From Clostridia bacterium (GTDB taxonomy: Bacteria; Bacillota; Clostridia; Oscillospirales; CAG-272), in the NCBI GenBank assembly GCA_017440665.1, contig JAFSGU010000024.1, positions 1 through 35,947 on the forward strand: DNA of 35,947 nt, given 5' to 3'. Positions 16,639 to 24,601 of the stretch are shown piece after piece; positions within the stretch are counted from its first letter, which is position 1, and each line of letters opens with the position of its first letter. A model generated the notes under the pieces. It saw only the letters and a program-made list of their open reading frames with translations, did not search any database and was not told the origin of the DNA. The position numbers were made by a program, and so were the translations under genes.

Positions 16639-16729
16639 AGCGTTGCCTATGGCAACATGAAGCACGCCACAGACGCATGAAGCGTTGCCTATGGCAACAT
16701 GAAGCATTTCCCTTACGGGAAATATGAAG
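16635..16729 (+). repeat. Tandem hairpin array B, first half
   Basis: Spacer ATGAAGC alternates with GTTGCC-TAT-GGCAAC, an imperfect ACGCCACAGACGC unit, a second GTTGCC-TAT-GGCAAC and ATTTCCC-TTAC-GGGAAAT, ending in ATGAAG. The first spacer contains the fmt stop codon. The GTTGCC/GGCAAC stem is also used in array A. Confidence 0.9.
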
Positions 16730-16748
16730 AAACGAATGTTTCCCTTGC

Positions 16749-16849
16749 ATAATGCCCCTGCGACAGCAGGCGCATTATATCATGTTTTCGCGACAGCGAA
16801 AATATATCATACGGCGTTAGCCGTATATCATTTATTTCCCTTCGGAGGC
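16749..16849 (+). repeat. Tandem hairpin array B, second half
   Basis: Spacer ATATCAT (the reverse sense of ATGATAT) separates a long ATAATGC...GCATTAT hairpin with inner CCTGC-GACA-GCAGG, then TTTTCGC-GACA-GCGAAAA and ACGGC-GTTA-GCCGT. A last imperfect hairpin TTTCCC-TTC-GGAGGCAAA contains the GGAGG ribosome site of the next gene. Spacer polarity is opposite to the first half. Confidence 0.88.
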
Positions 16850-16853
16850 AAAT

Positions 16854-17549
16854 ATGTACTACTACGGATACGACATGACATACCTTATTTTCGTCCTCCC
16901 CGCTTTGCTTCTTGCAATGTGGGCGCAGATGAACGTAACGTCTACCTTTAAAAAATACTCCCGCACTCCCTCTGACCGCGGACTTACCGGCAGAGACGCC
17001 GCAAGACGTATCCTTGACGGTGCGGGCCTTCATCACGTTCAGGTGGTGCCCACAAGCGGAGAGCTTACCGACCACTTTGACCCCAAGGAAAACGTCATCC
17101 GCCTCAGCGAGCCCGTTTATAACGTGGCGTCCGCCGCGGCTGTAGGCGTTGCCGCCCACGAAGCGGGACACGCTATCCAGCACGCAACCGGATATTTCCC
17201 CATCAAGCTGAGAATGGCTGTCATCCCCGTGGCAAACCTGGGCTCAAAGCTTGCAATGCCCCTCGTTATTTTAGGACTTCTTCTCTCATTTCCTCCCGTA
17301 GCGTACGCAGGAATCATATTCTTCTGCGCCGCTGTGTTCTTTCAGCTTGTGACTCTCCCCGTAGAGTTTAACGCAAGCAGCCGCGCCATGGCATTGATGA
17401 AGGAGGGATATATGCAGGGAGACGAAGGACTTAAAGCATCCCGCAAGGTGCTGACAGCCGCCGCCCTTACCTACGTTGCGGCACTGTTCACGTCTCTCAT
17501 GAACTTACTCAGACTAATTCTTATCGTAAACCGCAGAAGCCGCAGATGA
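16854..17549 (+). CDS. YugP-type zinc metallopeptidase
   Basis: A 231-residue integral membrane peptidase of the Zn_peptidase_2 family. The zinc motif HEAGH (102-106) is followed by hydrophobic segments around 133-170 and 200-225; E171 in PVEFNASSRA is a plausible third ligand. An N-terminal membrane segment covers about 9-24. The family is common between fmt and rsmB in Clostridia; its substrate is unknown. Start is supported by GGAGG five bases before the ATG, placed in the last hairpin of the upstream array. Confidence 0.9.
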   Translation: MYYYGYDMTYLIFVLPALLLAMWAQMNVTSTFKKYSRTPSDRGLTGRDAARRILDGAGLHHVQVVPTSGELTDHFDPKENVIRLSEPVYNVASAAAVGVAAHEAGHAIQHATGYFPIKLRMAVIPVANLGSKLAMPLVILGLLLSFPPVAYAGIIFFCAAVFFQLVTLPVEFNASSRAMALMKEGYMQGDEGLKASRKVLTAAALTYVAALFTSLMNLLRLILIVNRRSRR

Positions 17550-17583
17550 TCCCCACATTTCCGCGAGACTTAAGGAGGCTGAA

Positions 17584-18912
17584 ATGTCAGACAAGACCAC
17601 CGATCCCCGCGCCCTTGCCCACTCGTCCCTTATGGCGATAATGAAGCAGGGCAGATATTCCAATATCGAAATAGACACCGCCCTTAAAAAGGCAGAGGGG
17701 CTTTCACCTGCCGATCGCGGACTTTACACGAGACTTGTATACGGAGTTATCGAAAGACGTATAACTCTTGATCATATCATAGCGCAGTATTCTTCCCGTA
17801 AGCTGAAGGATATCGATCCTCCTGCGCTCACCTCCCTCAGACTTGGCTTCTATCAGCTTCTTTATACCGACCGCATACCCGACTTTGCCGCAGTTTCTGC
17901 GACGGTTGGTACCGCTCCCTCCCGTGCGCGAGGATTTGTTAACGCCACTCTCCGCTCGTTTCTGAGAGCAGACAAAAAATACACTCTCCCCACGGACGAC
18001 ACCCCCGAGGCAATGTCCGTTGCGTATTCCGCGTCACCCGATATCTGCAGAGTGCTGATAGAGTCGTACGGTGCCGAGTGTACAAGACAAATACTTGAAT
18101 CCTTCTTCCGCACGGAGAGAGTGTGCCTCAGAGTAAACACTCTTAAGACTACGACAGAGGAAGTCTTGAATACACTTGAAGACGCCGCTCCCGGCAATTA
18201 TACGAATACCACCGTATGCGTGCCCGCCGTGTCTCAGGCGGTGCGCGACGGAATTGACGCGGGCCTTTGGTTCGTACAGGACGAGGCGTCCCGTATATGC
18301 ACGCGCGTTTTAGACGCAAAGGCGGGCGACGTTATCGCCGACACATGCTCCGCACCCGGCGGAAAGAGCTTTTCGGCTGCCATCGACGGCGAGGGTAAAG
18401 CCGTCATCCATTCATTCGACCTGCACGCAAACAAGCTGTCGCTTATAAACGCTACAGCGAAAAAGCTGGGATTATCCTGCATCACCACCGAAGAAAGGGA
18501 CGCCCGTGCTCCCAAGGCGGAGCTTGCATGGAAATGCGACAAGGTTCTGTGCGACGCACCCTGCTCGGGATTCGGCGTCCTTGCCAAAAAGCCCGACATC
18601 CGATACAAGGACGGAGACTCCGTGGGTAAGCTTCCCGAGGTGCAGTACGCAGTGCTCTGCGGCGCGTCGGAGTACGTGAAGGCAGGCGGTTTGCTCGTTT
18701 ACTCCACCTGTACGCTTAACAAAAGGGAAAACGAGGAGGTGGTACGTCGCTTCCTTGAGACAAACGCGGATTTTTCCGCCGTGGATTTCCGTATCCCCGC
18801 GTTAAACAAGGCTTATCCCGATTTGAACTCTGAGGGCGGTATGCTGACCCTCATGCCTCAGACGGCGGGAACAGACGGATTTTTCATCGCTAAAATGGTA
18901 CGCAAAGCGTAA
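17584..18912 (+). CDS. rsmB: 16S rRNA (cytosine-967-C5)-methyltransferase
   Basis: A 442-residue enzyme that methylates C967 of 16S rRNA. A NusB-like RNA-binding domain fills about residues 1-140, followed by the methyltransferase domain with DTCSAPGGKS (253-262) for S-adenosylmethionine, DAPCSG (324-329, C327 for product release) and the nucleophile C376 in YSTCTLNKRENEEV. Length is normal. AAGGAGG lies before the ATG. It comes before rlmN as in Bacillus subtilis. Confidence 0.95.
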   Translation: MSDKTTDPRALAHSSLMAIMKQGRYSNIEIDTALKKAEGLSPADRGLYTRLVYGVIERRITLDHIIAQYSSRKLKDIDPPALTSLRLGFYQLLYTDRIPDFAAVSATVGTAPSRARGFVNATLRSFLRADKKYTLPTDDTPEAMSVAYSASPDICRVLIESYGAECTRQILESFFRTERVCLRVNTLKTTTEEVLNTLEDAAPGNYTNTTVCVPAVSQAVRDGIDAGLWFVQDEASRICTRVLDAKAGDVIADTCSAPGGKSFSAAIDGEGKAVIHSFDLHANKLSLINATAKKLGLSCITTEERDARAPKAELAWKCDKVLCDAPCSGFGVLAKKPDIRYKDGDSVGKLPEVQYAVLCGASEYVKAGGLLVYSTCTLNKRENEEVVRRFLETNADFSAVDFRIPALNKAYPDLNSEGGMLTLMPQTAGTDGFFIAKMVRKA

Positions 18913-18926
18913 AATTTGAAATATTT

Positions 18927-18956
18927 CGGGGGACACCCCGATGGAGAATACATATG
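18927..18956 (+). promoter_or_regulatory. Hairpin plus ribosome site before rlmN
   Basis: CGGGG-GACA-CCCCG (18927-18940) is followed at once by ATGGAGAATACATATG, with GGAG at 18943-18946 serving the ATG at 18954. Same layout as before the sortase, rpoZ and the MGH1-like gene. There is no T-run, so it is not an ordinary terminator. Confidence 0.6.
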
Positions 18957-20003
18957 GAAACAAGACCCGATATAATGTCAATGACCCTTCCCGAGCTTGG
19001 CGATTTTGTAAAGAGCCTGGGCGAGCCTGCGTTCCGCGCAAAACAGCTTTTTTCGTGGATGCATAAGGGTACGCCTATAGACGAGATGACGAATCTCTCC
19101 AAGACGTTCAGAGAGAAGCTGAAGGCGGAGGCTGATTACCGACTTCCCGTCATCGAGAAAAAATTCACGTCAAAGCTTGACGGCACGGTGAAGTATCTCT
19201 TCGCGCTGAACGACGGCGAGTGCGTGGAAAGCGTGCTTATGAAGTACGAGCACGGTAACACCATCTGCGTCTCATCTCAGGCGGGATGCCGTATGGGATG
19301 CAAATTCTGCGCATCCACCCTTGCGGGACGTGTGCGTGACCTTACTCCGTCGGAAATACTCGGTCAGGTGGCTGTTGCCGCCCGTGACTCGGGCGAGAGG
19401 ATACACGGTATCGTTATGATGGGTATCGGCGAGCCGCTCGACAACTACGACAACGTTATAAAATTCCTCCGTCTCGTGGGAGACGAGATGGGACTTTGCA
19501 TAGGTATGCGGCACATATCCCTTTCCACCTGCGGTATCGTGCCGGGTATTATTCGTCTTGCCGATGAGGGCATTCCCGTGACTCTTTCCGTGTCTCTCCA
19601 CGCATACGACAACGAAAAGCGCAAGACTATCATGCCCATCGCAAGAAAATACCACGTGGACGAGCTACTCTCCGCGTGCAAGTACTATTTCAATAAAACG
19701 GGCAGACGTGTGTCTTTCGAGTATACGCTCATTTCGGGCAAGAACGACTCCATGGAGGATGCGGCAGGACTTGCGGCACTTCTGAAGCGGGGTATGGGCG
19801 TGCCCTGCCACGTAAATCTTATCATGCTCAACGAGGTAGACGAAACGGGTCTGCAGACAGTTGACAGAAAGAGCGCCCACCGATTTGAGGAAGAGCTTAA
19901 GCGTCTGGGACAGAATGCCACGGTACGCCGCCGTCTCGGCAGTGATATCGACGCATCCTGCGGTCAGCTGAGACTGTCACGAAACCGAGAAGCGGGAGAA
20001 TGA
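18954..20003 (+). CDS. rlmN: Dual-specificity RNA methyltransferase RlmN
   Basis: A 349-residue radical SAM enzyme that methylates C2 of A2503 in 23S rRNA and of A37 in some tRNAs. The iron-sulfur cluster ligands are C112, C116 and C119 in GCRMGCKFC. The catalytic cysteine pair is C105 and C336 (the latter in DIDASCGQLR). GIVMMGIGEPLDNYDNV and SLHAYDNEKR are typical. The stop codon TGA (20001-20003) falls inside an ATGAAGC spacer, so a hairpin unit begins exactly at the gene end, as at fmt. Confidence 0.96.
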   Translation: METRPDIMSMTLPELGDFVKSLGEPAFRAKQLFSWMHKGTPIDEMTNLSKTFREKLKAEADYRLPVIEKKFTSKLDGTVKYLFALNDGECVESVLMKYEHGNTICVSSQAGCRMGCKFCASTLAGRVRDLTPSEILGQVAVAARDSGERIHGIVMMGIGEPLDNYDNVIKFLRLVGDEMGLCIGMRHISLSTCGIVPGIIRLADEGIPVTLSVSLHAYDNEKRKTIMPIARKYHVDELLSACKYYFNKTGRRVSFEYTLISGKNDSMEDAAGLAALLKRGMGVPCHVNLIMLNEVDETGLQTVDRKSAHRFEEELKRLGQNATVRRRLGSDIDASCGQLRLSRNREAGE

Positions 20004-20030
20004 AGCGTTTCCCTTACGGAAAATATGAAG
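20000..20030 (+). repeat. Single hairpin unit C
   Basis: One unit ATGAAGC-[GTTTCCCTTACGGAAAAT]-ATGAAG at the rlmN stop. The stem (TTTCC/GGAAA) matches that of arrays A, B and F. It appears to be the one-unit form of the arrays. Confidence 0.8.
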
Positions 20031-20127
20031 AGGTAACAAACCACTCACGAAGGGGTGGATCCTGTATCCTGCCGAAAAGGAACGGTACGTACTAAAGATA
20101 CGGCTACGGGTGAACTTCATCCAACAT

Positions 20128-20328
20128 CGTAGGGCAGGGGCTCGCTCCTGCCGAAAACACCCGCTTTGCACTATCCATACGGCGGGAGATAAACCCCCGC
20201 CCTACGGTGATATGGATTACCCGCACGAACGATGTGCACCAACCATACTACTACGGATGAACTTGCAATGCGTACCGATTTCGGTTTGTTATATACCCAC
20301 GGACGGTCGATTCATGAATCGCCCCTAC
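20128..20328. repeat. GTAGGG palindromes, three copies
   Basis: Three imperfect palindromes of about 26-28 bases: 20128-20153 (plus sense, GTAGGGCAGG...CTCCTGCC), 20181-20206 (opposite sense, GGCGGG...CCCGCCCTAC) and 20301-20328 (opposite sense, GACGGTCGATTC...GAATCGCCCCTAC). Arms differ between copies but remain complementary. Related copies lie at 29902-30080 and 31991-32014. Confidence 0.75.
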
Positions 20329-20363
20329 AACAAATAAACGGTGGTTTCTGCATCGTCCAACGG

Positions 20364-20422
20364 CTACGGGTGAACGACGCAATCTTTTTTTATAAAATGA
20401 TTTGCGGAGCAAATCTACCGAA
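20364..20422 (+). repeat. Dispersed repeat, copy 2
   Basis: CTACGGGTGAACG (20364-20376) and the 24-base segment with GATTTGCGGAGCAAATC (20399-20422) match 6162-6224 in inverted orientation. The second block is identical over 24 bases. Confidence 0.7.
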
Positions 20423-20584
20423 CCTCTTCACTCCTACCTCTTACCTTTTCTCTTCCTCCCCCCTACGGCTACTGATAAACGTCCGTTCGGGCAAATTTTC
20501 AATTTTCAACTATCATTTTCCCCTTTGAATTCCCCGAAATTTTGAATAAATTATTTACACATGTTAAATTTATGCAAATTTCGC

Positions 20585-20613
20585 TTTACAATATATGATT
20601 TTTAAGTTATAAT
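20585..20613 (+). promoter_or_regulatory. Promoter of the prpC-prkC-rsgA-thiN unit
   Basis: TTTACA (20585-20590), 17 bases, TATAAT (20608-20613). It allows these genes to be read apart from the upstream cluster. Confidence 0.8.
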
Positions 20614-20622
20614 GATTATAAG

Positions 20623-20689
20623 CGGTATTTTATCTGAAAAATACCGTCATAAGAGCATTTTGAAACTGATACAGCGGGTATCCCGCTGT
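20623..20689 (+). promoter_or_regulatory. Two leader hairpins before prpC
   Basis: In the 5' leader, CGGTATTTT (20623-20631) pairs with AAAATACCG (20638-20646), and ACAGCGGG-TAT-CCCGCTGT (20671-20689) forms a perfect hairpin four bases before the GAGGTGAA ribosome site. They may stabilise the transcript or control translation. Confidence 0.6.
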
Positions 20690-20703
20690 AACGAGGTGAA
20701 GTT

Positions 20704-21480
20704 ATGTTTTTTTACGGAACAACAGACATCGGAAAAAAACGTGTGGTAAATCAGGATAATTTCCGTATCAAGGAATATTCCGAAGACGTCACCGTTGCCG
20801 TGGTCTGCGACGGAATGGGCGGTGCCAAGGGCGGCGGAGTTGCCAGCTCACTTGCGGTATCCGCGTTTATCGGTAAGCTTGACGAGTCTGCCGACGTTCT
20901 GATACAGCACCACTCCGATGAGAATGCAGACGAGCTGATATCCGACGTGCTGATTGGCGCTGTCGAGTACGCAAATACAGCTGTGTTTACCTCCGCGGGG
21001 ACCTCATCCGAGCTTACAGGTATGGGCACCACTCTTGTGTGCGCCCTGGTAACTCCGAAGAGGATCTACGCCGTAAACGTGGGCGACAGCCGCATGTATA
21101 CCTGTAATAAGGATGCGATATCACAGGTGACCAAGGATCACTCCTACGTACAGTACCTTGTTGATATCGGCAAGCTTTCTCCCAAGAAGGCGAAAAAATC
21201 AAACCAGAGAAACATAATTACCCGCGCGGTAGGCACGGAGGCGGACGTTGAAGCTGACCTTTACACCCTTGCCCGCACGGAAAGCGACAAGCAGTCGTTT
21301 ATACTGCTTTGCTCCGACGGCCTTACAAACCTTGTGGAGCCCCGTGAGATACTTGCGGGACTGAAGATCCACGGAAACGTAAGTGCCGACGCACTTAAGA
21401 AGGCGGCGACCCGCTTCGTATCTCTCGCAAACGAGAGAGGCGGAAGCGACAACATAACCGTCGTTATTCTCGCGTTTTAA
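20704..21480 (+). CDS. prpC: PP2C-family protein phosphatase (PrpC/Stp)
   Basis: A 258-residue metal-dependent Ser/Thr phosphatase, the partner that reverses phosphorylation by the adjacent PASTA kinase. Motifs: VNQDNF (15-20), the metal aspartate in VVCDGMGG (33-40), GMGTTLVCAL, VNVGDSRMY, DHSYVQYLVDIGKL, LLCSDGLTNLV and GGSDNITVVIL at the C terminus. Length matches bacterial PP2C phosphatases of this locus. GAGGTGAA lies just before the ATG. The pairing with prkC and rsgA is conserved across Firmicutes. Confidence 0.95.
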   Translation: MFFYGTTDIGKKRVVNQDNFRIKEYSEDVTVAVVCDGMGGAKGGGVASSLAVSAFIGKLDESADVLIQHHSDENADELISDVLIGAVEYANTAVFTSAGTSSELTGMGTTLVCALVTPKRIYAVNVGDSRMYTCNKDAISQVTKDHSYVQYLVDIGKLSPKKAKKSNQRNIITRAVGTEADVEADLYTLARTESDKQSFILLCSDGLTNLVEPREILAGLKIHGNVSADALKKAATRFVSLANERGGSDNITVVILAF

Positions 21481-21528
21481 GTAATACCCGTATCCTCAGG
21501 CGTAAAATACTTGGAGTAAAGGAACATT

Positions 21529-23580
21529 ATGGATAACTACGAAAAATATATCGGCCACGTGTTCGATAACAGATACAGAATAGACGCCCTCATCGGTGTG
21601 GGCGGTATGGCTGTGGTATACAAGGCGGTGGACCTTCTCATGCGCCGTATCGTAGCAGTCAAGATACTTCGCGACGACATATCGGCGGACGATGCGTCGG
21701 TGAAGCGCTTTATCAACGAATCCAAAGCCGTTGCCATGCTTTCACATCCCAATATCGTGAACATCTACGACGTTTCGGTAAGGGATAACGTAAAGTATAT
21801 CGTAATGGAATATATCGAGGGTATCACCCTCAAAAATTATATAAACAGACGCGAGGTGCTGGGATTCAAGGAAACACTCAGCTACACCATGCAGATACTC
21901 CGCGCACTTGACCACGCTCACAAAAAAGGCATCGTTCACCGCGACATCAAGCCGCAGAACATCATGCTTCTCCGTGACGGCGTTATCAAGGTGATGGATT
22001 TCGGCATTGCGAAGCTTCCCAATGCCGACACCGTTACCATGACCGATAAGGCTATCGGTACAGTTTATTATATCAGCCCCGAGCAGGCAAGCGGCGGCAC
22101 CATCGACGCCAGAAGCGACCTTTATTCTCTCGGTGTGCTCATGTACGAGATGACCACGGGTCGTCTGCCCTTCGATGCTGAGTCCCCCGTGTCCGTTGCT
22201 CTGATGCAGGTGAACGAGACGCCGGAGAATCCCCGCAGCAAAAATCCCAAGATCCCCACGGGTCTTGAGCAGATCATCATGCGTGCTATGGAAAAGGCTC
22301 CCGCGGAGCGTTACCAAAGCGCGGAGGCAATGCTCGATTGCCTGGAAAAGCTGAAGGAGAACCCCGCCATAGTCTTCAAGCCGAAAGCATCGGAGAAGAT
22401 CAAGCGTTTTTTTACAAGTGGGCGCCCGCTCGGAAACGTAAGTAAATCAATGTTTCCGATAATACTCGGAGTATTCGTGCCGTTTCTCATTACCTTCTGC
22501 ATACTCGGCGTGTATCTGTTCACCAACGTGTTTGCAGACAGCTCCATCAAGGATTATGAAACGGTAGAGGTTCAGAACTTTGTGGGTGCCGTGTATACCT
22601 CTGAACTTGAAGATTGGTTTTCTTCGTCCGATTATTACAGGCTTTCCTCCGTTGAGTACCAGTACAGCGAAGACGTCTCTCTGGGAGAGATCATCGGTCA
22701 GTACCCTGCGGCGGGAGAAATGAAAAAGGTCCTTAAGGACAAGCAGTTCTGCAACGTTAAATTGGTGCTCAGCGGCGGCCGCGAAAAGGTGACGATTAAG
22801 GACTACCTTATGAGTGACTACAGACTTGTGGTATCCGAGCTTAACCGTATGAAGGTGAAGTGCACCATAGTAAAGCAGCCCAGTATCGTTCAGGAATACG
22901 GAAGCGTGCTTCGTACCGTTCCTGCGGCGGGTACCACTGTCAATATCGGCGAGACTGTTGAGATATACGTCAGCAGCGGCGCGGGAGGCGCAGACCTTCT
23001 TATGCCCGACTTTACCGATAAGAGCGAGGGCGACGTGCTTCTTGAAATGGTACAAAACAAGCTTCGCGTAGGTAAGGTAACATTTGAAAAATCCGACAAA
23101 AAGGCGGGACTTATCATTTCACAGAGCATCGAGCCCGAAACGCCCGTCTATCATTATACAGTCGTTGACTTTGTAGTCAGCGGCGGCAAGACCTACGGAG
23201 AAGTTGAAACCACCGCGGAATCCACCACGGCGGAAAGCGAATCGGCGTCGGAAAGCGAATCGGCGTCGGAAAGCAAGAGCGAGGAGCCGTCCGAGACTAC
23301 AACGATCGCTGACGCTACAGAGTCAGCGTCGGAAAGTGTAAGCGCAGAGCCGTCCGAGTCCATGCAGACCGAGGAACCGTCCGAGGTGCAGTCGGATGAA
23401 CCGAAGCCCACGGATGACACGGAAGGGGATACTTCCGAAGGCTCAGACAGTACACCTCAGTCTGATGCTGAGGAAAGCTCAGATACAAGTGATATCTCAT
23501 CTGCGGGTCCCGCCTCGCCGGAAGGATCCGAAACGGGGGATCCCGTTGAAAACCATGCAGACCCTGCAGAAGACCACTGA
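21529..23580 (+). CDS. prkC: Serine/threonine kinase with PASTA domains
   Basis: A 683-residue membrane kinase sensing muropeptides or lipid II. The kinase domain (about 12-275) shows the glycine loop GVGGMAVV (23-30), K45 in VAVKIL, HRDIKPQN (137-144), DFG (157-159) and GTVYYISPEQ. One membrane segment spans about 307-333. Outside are three PASTA-like units (about 344-416, 417-483, 489-553), ending in paired glycine turns such as LVLSGG and YVSSGAG. A tail of about 125 residues, rich in Ser, Glu and Thr with ESESASE repeats, follows the last PASTA unit; most PrkC proteins end there. The tail may be a flexible wall-spanning or decorated linker. Confidence 0.94.
   Translation: MDNYEKYIGHVFDNRYRIDALIGVGGMAVVYKAVDLLMRRIVAVKILRDDISADDASVKRFINESKAVAMLSHPNIVNIYDVSVRDNVKYIVMEYIEGITLKNYINRREVLGFKETLSYTMQILRALDHAHKKGIVHRDIKPQNIMLLRDGVIKVMDFGIAKLPNADTVTMTDKAIGTVYYISPEQASGGTIDARSDLYSLGVLMYEMTTGRLPFDAESPVSVALMQVNETPENPRSKNPKIPTGLEQIIMRAMEKAPAERYQSAEAMLDCLEKLKENPAIVFKPKASEKIKRFFTSGRPLGNVSKSMFPIILGVFVPFLITFCILGVYLFTNVFADSSIKDYETVEVQNFVGAVYTSELEDWFSSSDYYRLSSVEYQYSEDVSLGEIIGQYPAAGEMKKVLKDKQFCNVKLVLSGGREKVTIKDYLMSDYRLVVSELNRMKVKCTIVKQPSIVQEYGSVLRTVPAAGTTVNIGETVEIYVSSGAGGADLLMPDFTDKSEGDVLLEMVQNKLRVGKVTFEKSDKKAGLIISQSIEPETPVYHYTVVDFVVSGGKTYGEVETTAESTTAESESASESESASESKSEEPSETTTIADATESASESVSAEPSESMQTEEPSEVQSDEPKPTDDTEGDTSEGSDSTPQSDAEESSDTSDISSAGPASPEGSETGDPVENHADPAEDH
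23215..23460 (+). repeat. Low-complexity repeat in the prkC tail
   Basis: An 18-base block GAAAGCGAATCGGCGTCG is repeated in tandem (about 23234-23269), then decays into Ser/Glu codons. Such in-frame repeats can change length by slippage without breaking the gene. Confidence 0.6.
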
Positions 23581-23597
23581 CATAAAAGGATAGATTA

Positions 23598-24599
23598 ATG
23601 GAAAGATCAAACGTCAGACACGGTATCATAACTAAGGGAATAGGCGGACTCTACAGAGTCCGCCTTATGCGCGATGACGGCACCTGCGAAGATATAGAGT
23701 GCCGCGCCAGAGGCAAATTCCGTCACGACGGAGTAACGCCCCTTCCCGGAGACGACGCCGTTTTACAATCGGAGGGGGATAGATGTGACTACGTGATAGA
23801 CGATATCATGCCCCGTTGCTCCAGCCTTCTCAGACCGCCCATGGCTAACCTGACCCATCTGTTTTTGCTTATTCCGTCGTGCAGACCCAAGCCCGACCTG
23901 CTTACGGCAGACAAGATAACGGCTATCGCGGAGCACGCAGGCATCGAGACGGTAGTGGTTGCGGGAAAGAACGACATGGACCATGAGTCTGCCGACAATA
24001 TCACCGACATATACACTAAAGCCGGCTACCGCGTGTTCAACGTAAGCACCGTGACGGGAGACGGCATCGACGAGCTGAGCCGCTTTATTGATACCGTTGC
24101 GGAGGAGGGCATCCGCACGGGCAGACCCGTCAGAGCCGCATTCGCAGGTGTGTCGGGAGCGGGTAAGTCCACCCTTATGACGGCACTTTTCCCCGATTTG
24201 AAGCTCACCGTGGGAAGCGTCAGCCGAAAGACGGAAAGAGGACGCCACACCACCCGTGAGGTGGAGCTGTTTCCCCTTGTCAGCAGCGAGGGACACGAGT
24301 TTTACCTTGCCGACACACCCGGCTTTTCCATGCTTGATTTCACAAGATACAATTTCTTTGCGGCAAGCGAGCTTGCGGACAACTTCAGAGAATTTGCAGA
24401 TTGCCTTGGCGAGTGCAGATACACCAAATGTACCCACACCAAGGAGGAGGGCTGTGCCGTCCTTCATAAGATGAGCGAGGGGAAGATACACCCAAGCCGC
24501 CACGATGGATACGTGATGATATATGAGGAGCTGAAGCAAAAGCCGGAGTGGAAGCGTCAGAAGGAGATCACAGCTCCGCAGGGCAAAAAGGGGCGCTGA
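23598..24599 (+). CDS. rsgA: Ribosome small subunit GTPase RsgA
   Basis: A 333-residue circularly permuted GTPase for 30S maturation. An OB-fold (about 1-75) is followed by the permuted G domain, with G4 first, then G1 GVSGAGKS (184-191), the switch region RHTTREVELFPL and G3 DTPG (239-242). The C-terminal zinc finger has C273, C278, H280 and C286. The G4 position reads AGKNDMD (122-128), so the usual asparagine of NKxD is glycine. The stop is two bases before thiN, whose ribosome site lies inside the end of this gene. Confidence 0.94.
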   Translation: MERSNVRHGIITKGIGGLYRVRLMRDDGTCEDIECRARGKFRHDGVTPLPGDDAVLQSEGDRCDYVIDDIMPRCSSLLRPPMANLTHLFLLIPSCRPKPDLLTADKITAIAEHAGIETVVVAGKNDMDHESADNITDIYTKAGYRVFNVSTVTGDGIDELSRFIDTVAEEGIRTGRPVRAAFAGVSGAGKSTLMTALFPDLKLTVGSVSRKTERGRHTTREVELFPLVSSEGHEFYLADTPGFSMLDFTRYNFFAASELADNFREFADCLGECRYTKCTHTKEEGCAVLHKMSEGKIHPSRHDGYVMIYEELKQKPEWKRQKEITAPQGKKGR

Positions 24600-24601
24600 A
24601 C

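Larger units (their letters stand above)
20031..20584. other. Repeat-rich intergenic region before prpC
   Basis: No gene is seen. The region has three GTAGGG-type palindromes, three copies of GGCTACGGGTGAAC-like sequence (20102, 20362 and a decayed one near 20465), and copy 2 of the dispersed repeat shared with 6162-6224. It ends in AT-rich promoter DNA. Short open frames here follow the repeats and have no ribosome site. Confidence 0.7.

Noticed and set aside
20110-20337. 75-residue open frame between rlmN and prpC
   Set aside because: It is made of GTAGGG palindromes and other repeats and has no ribosome site.
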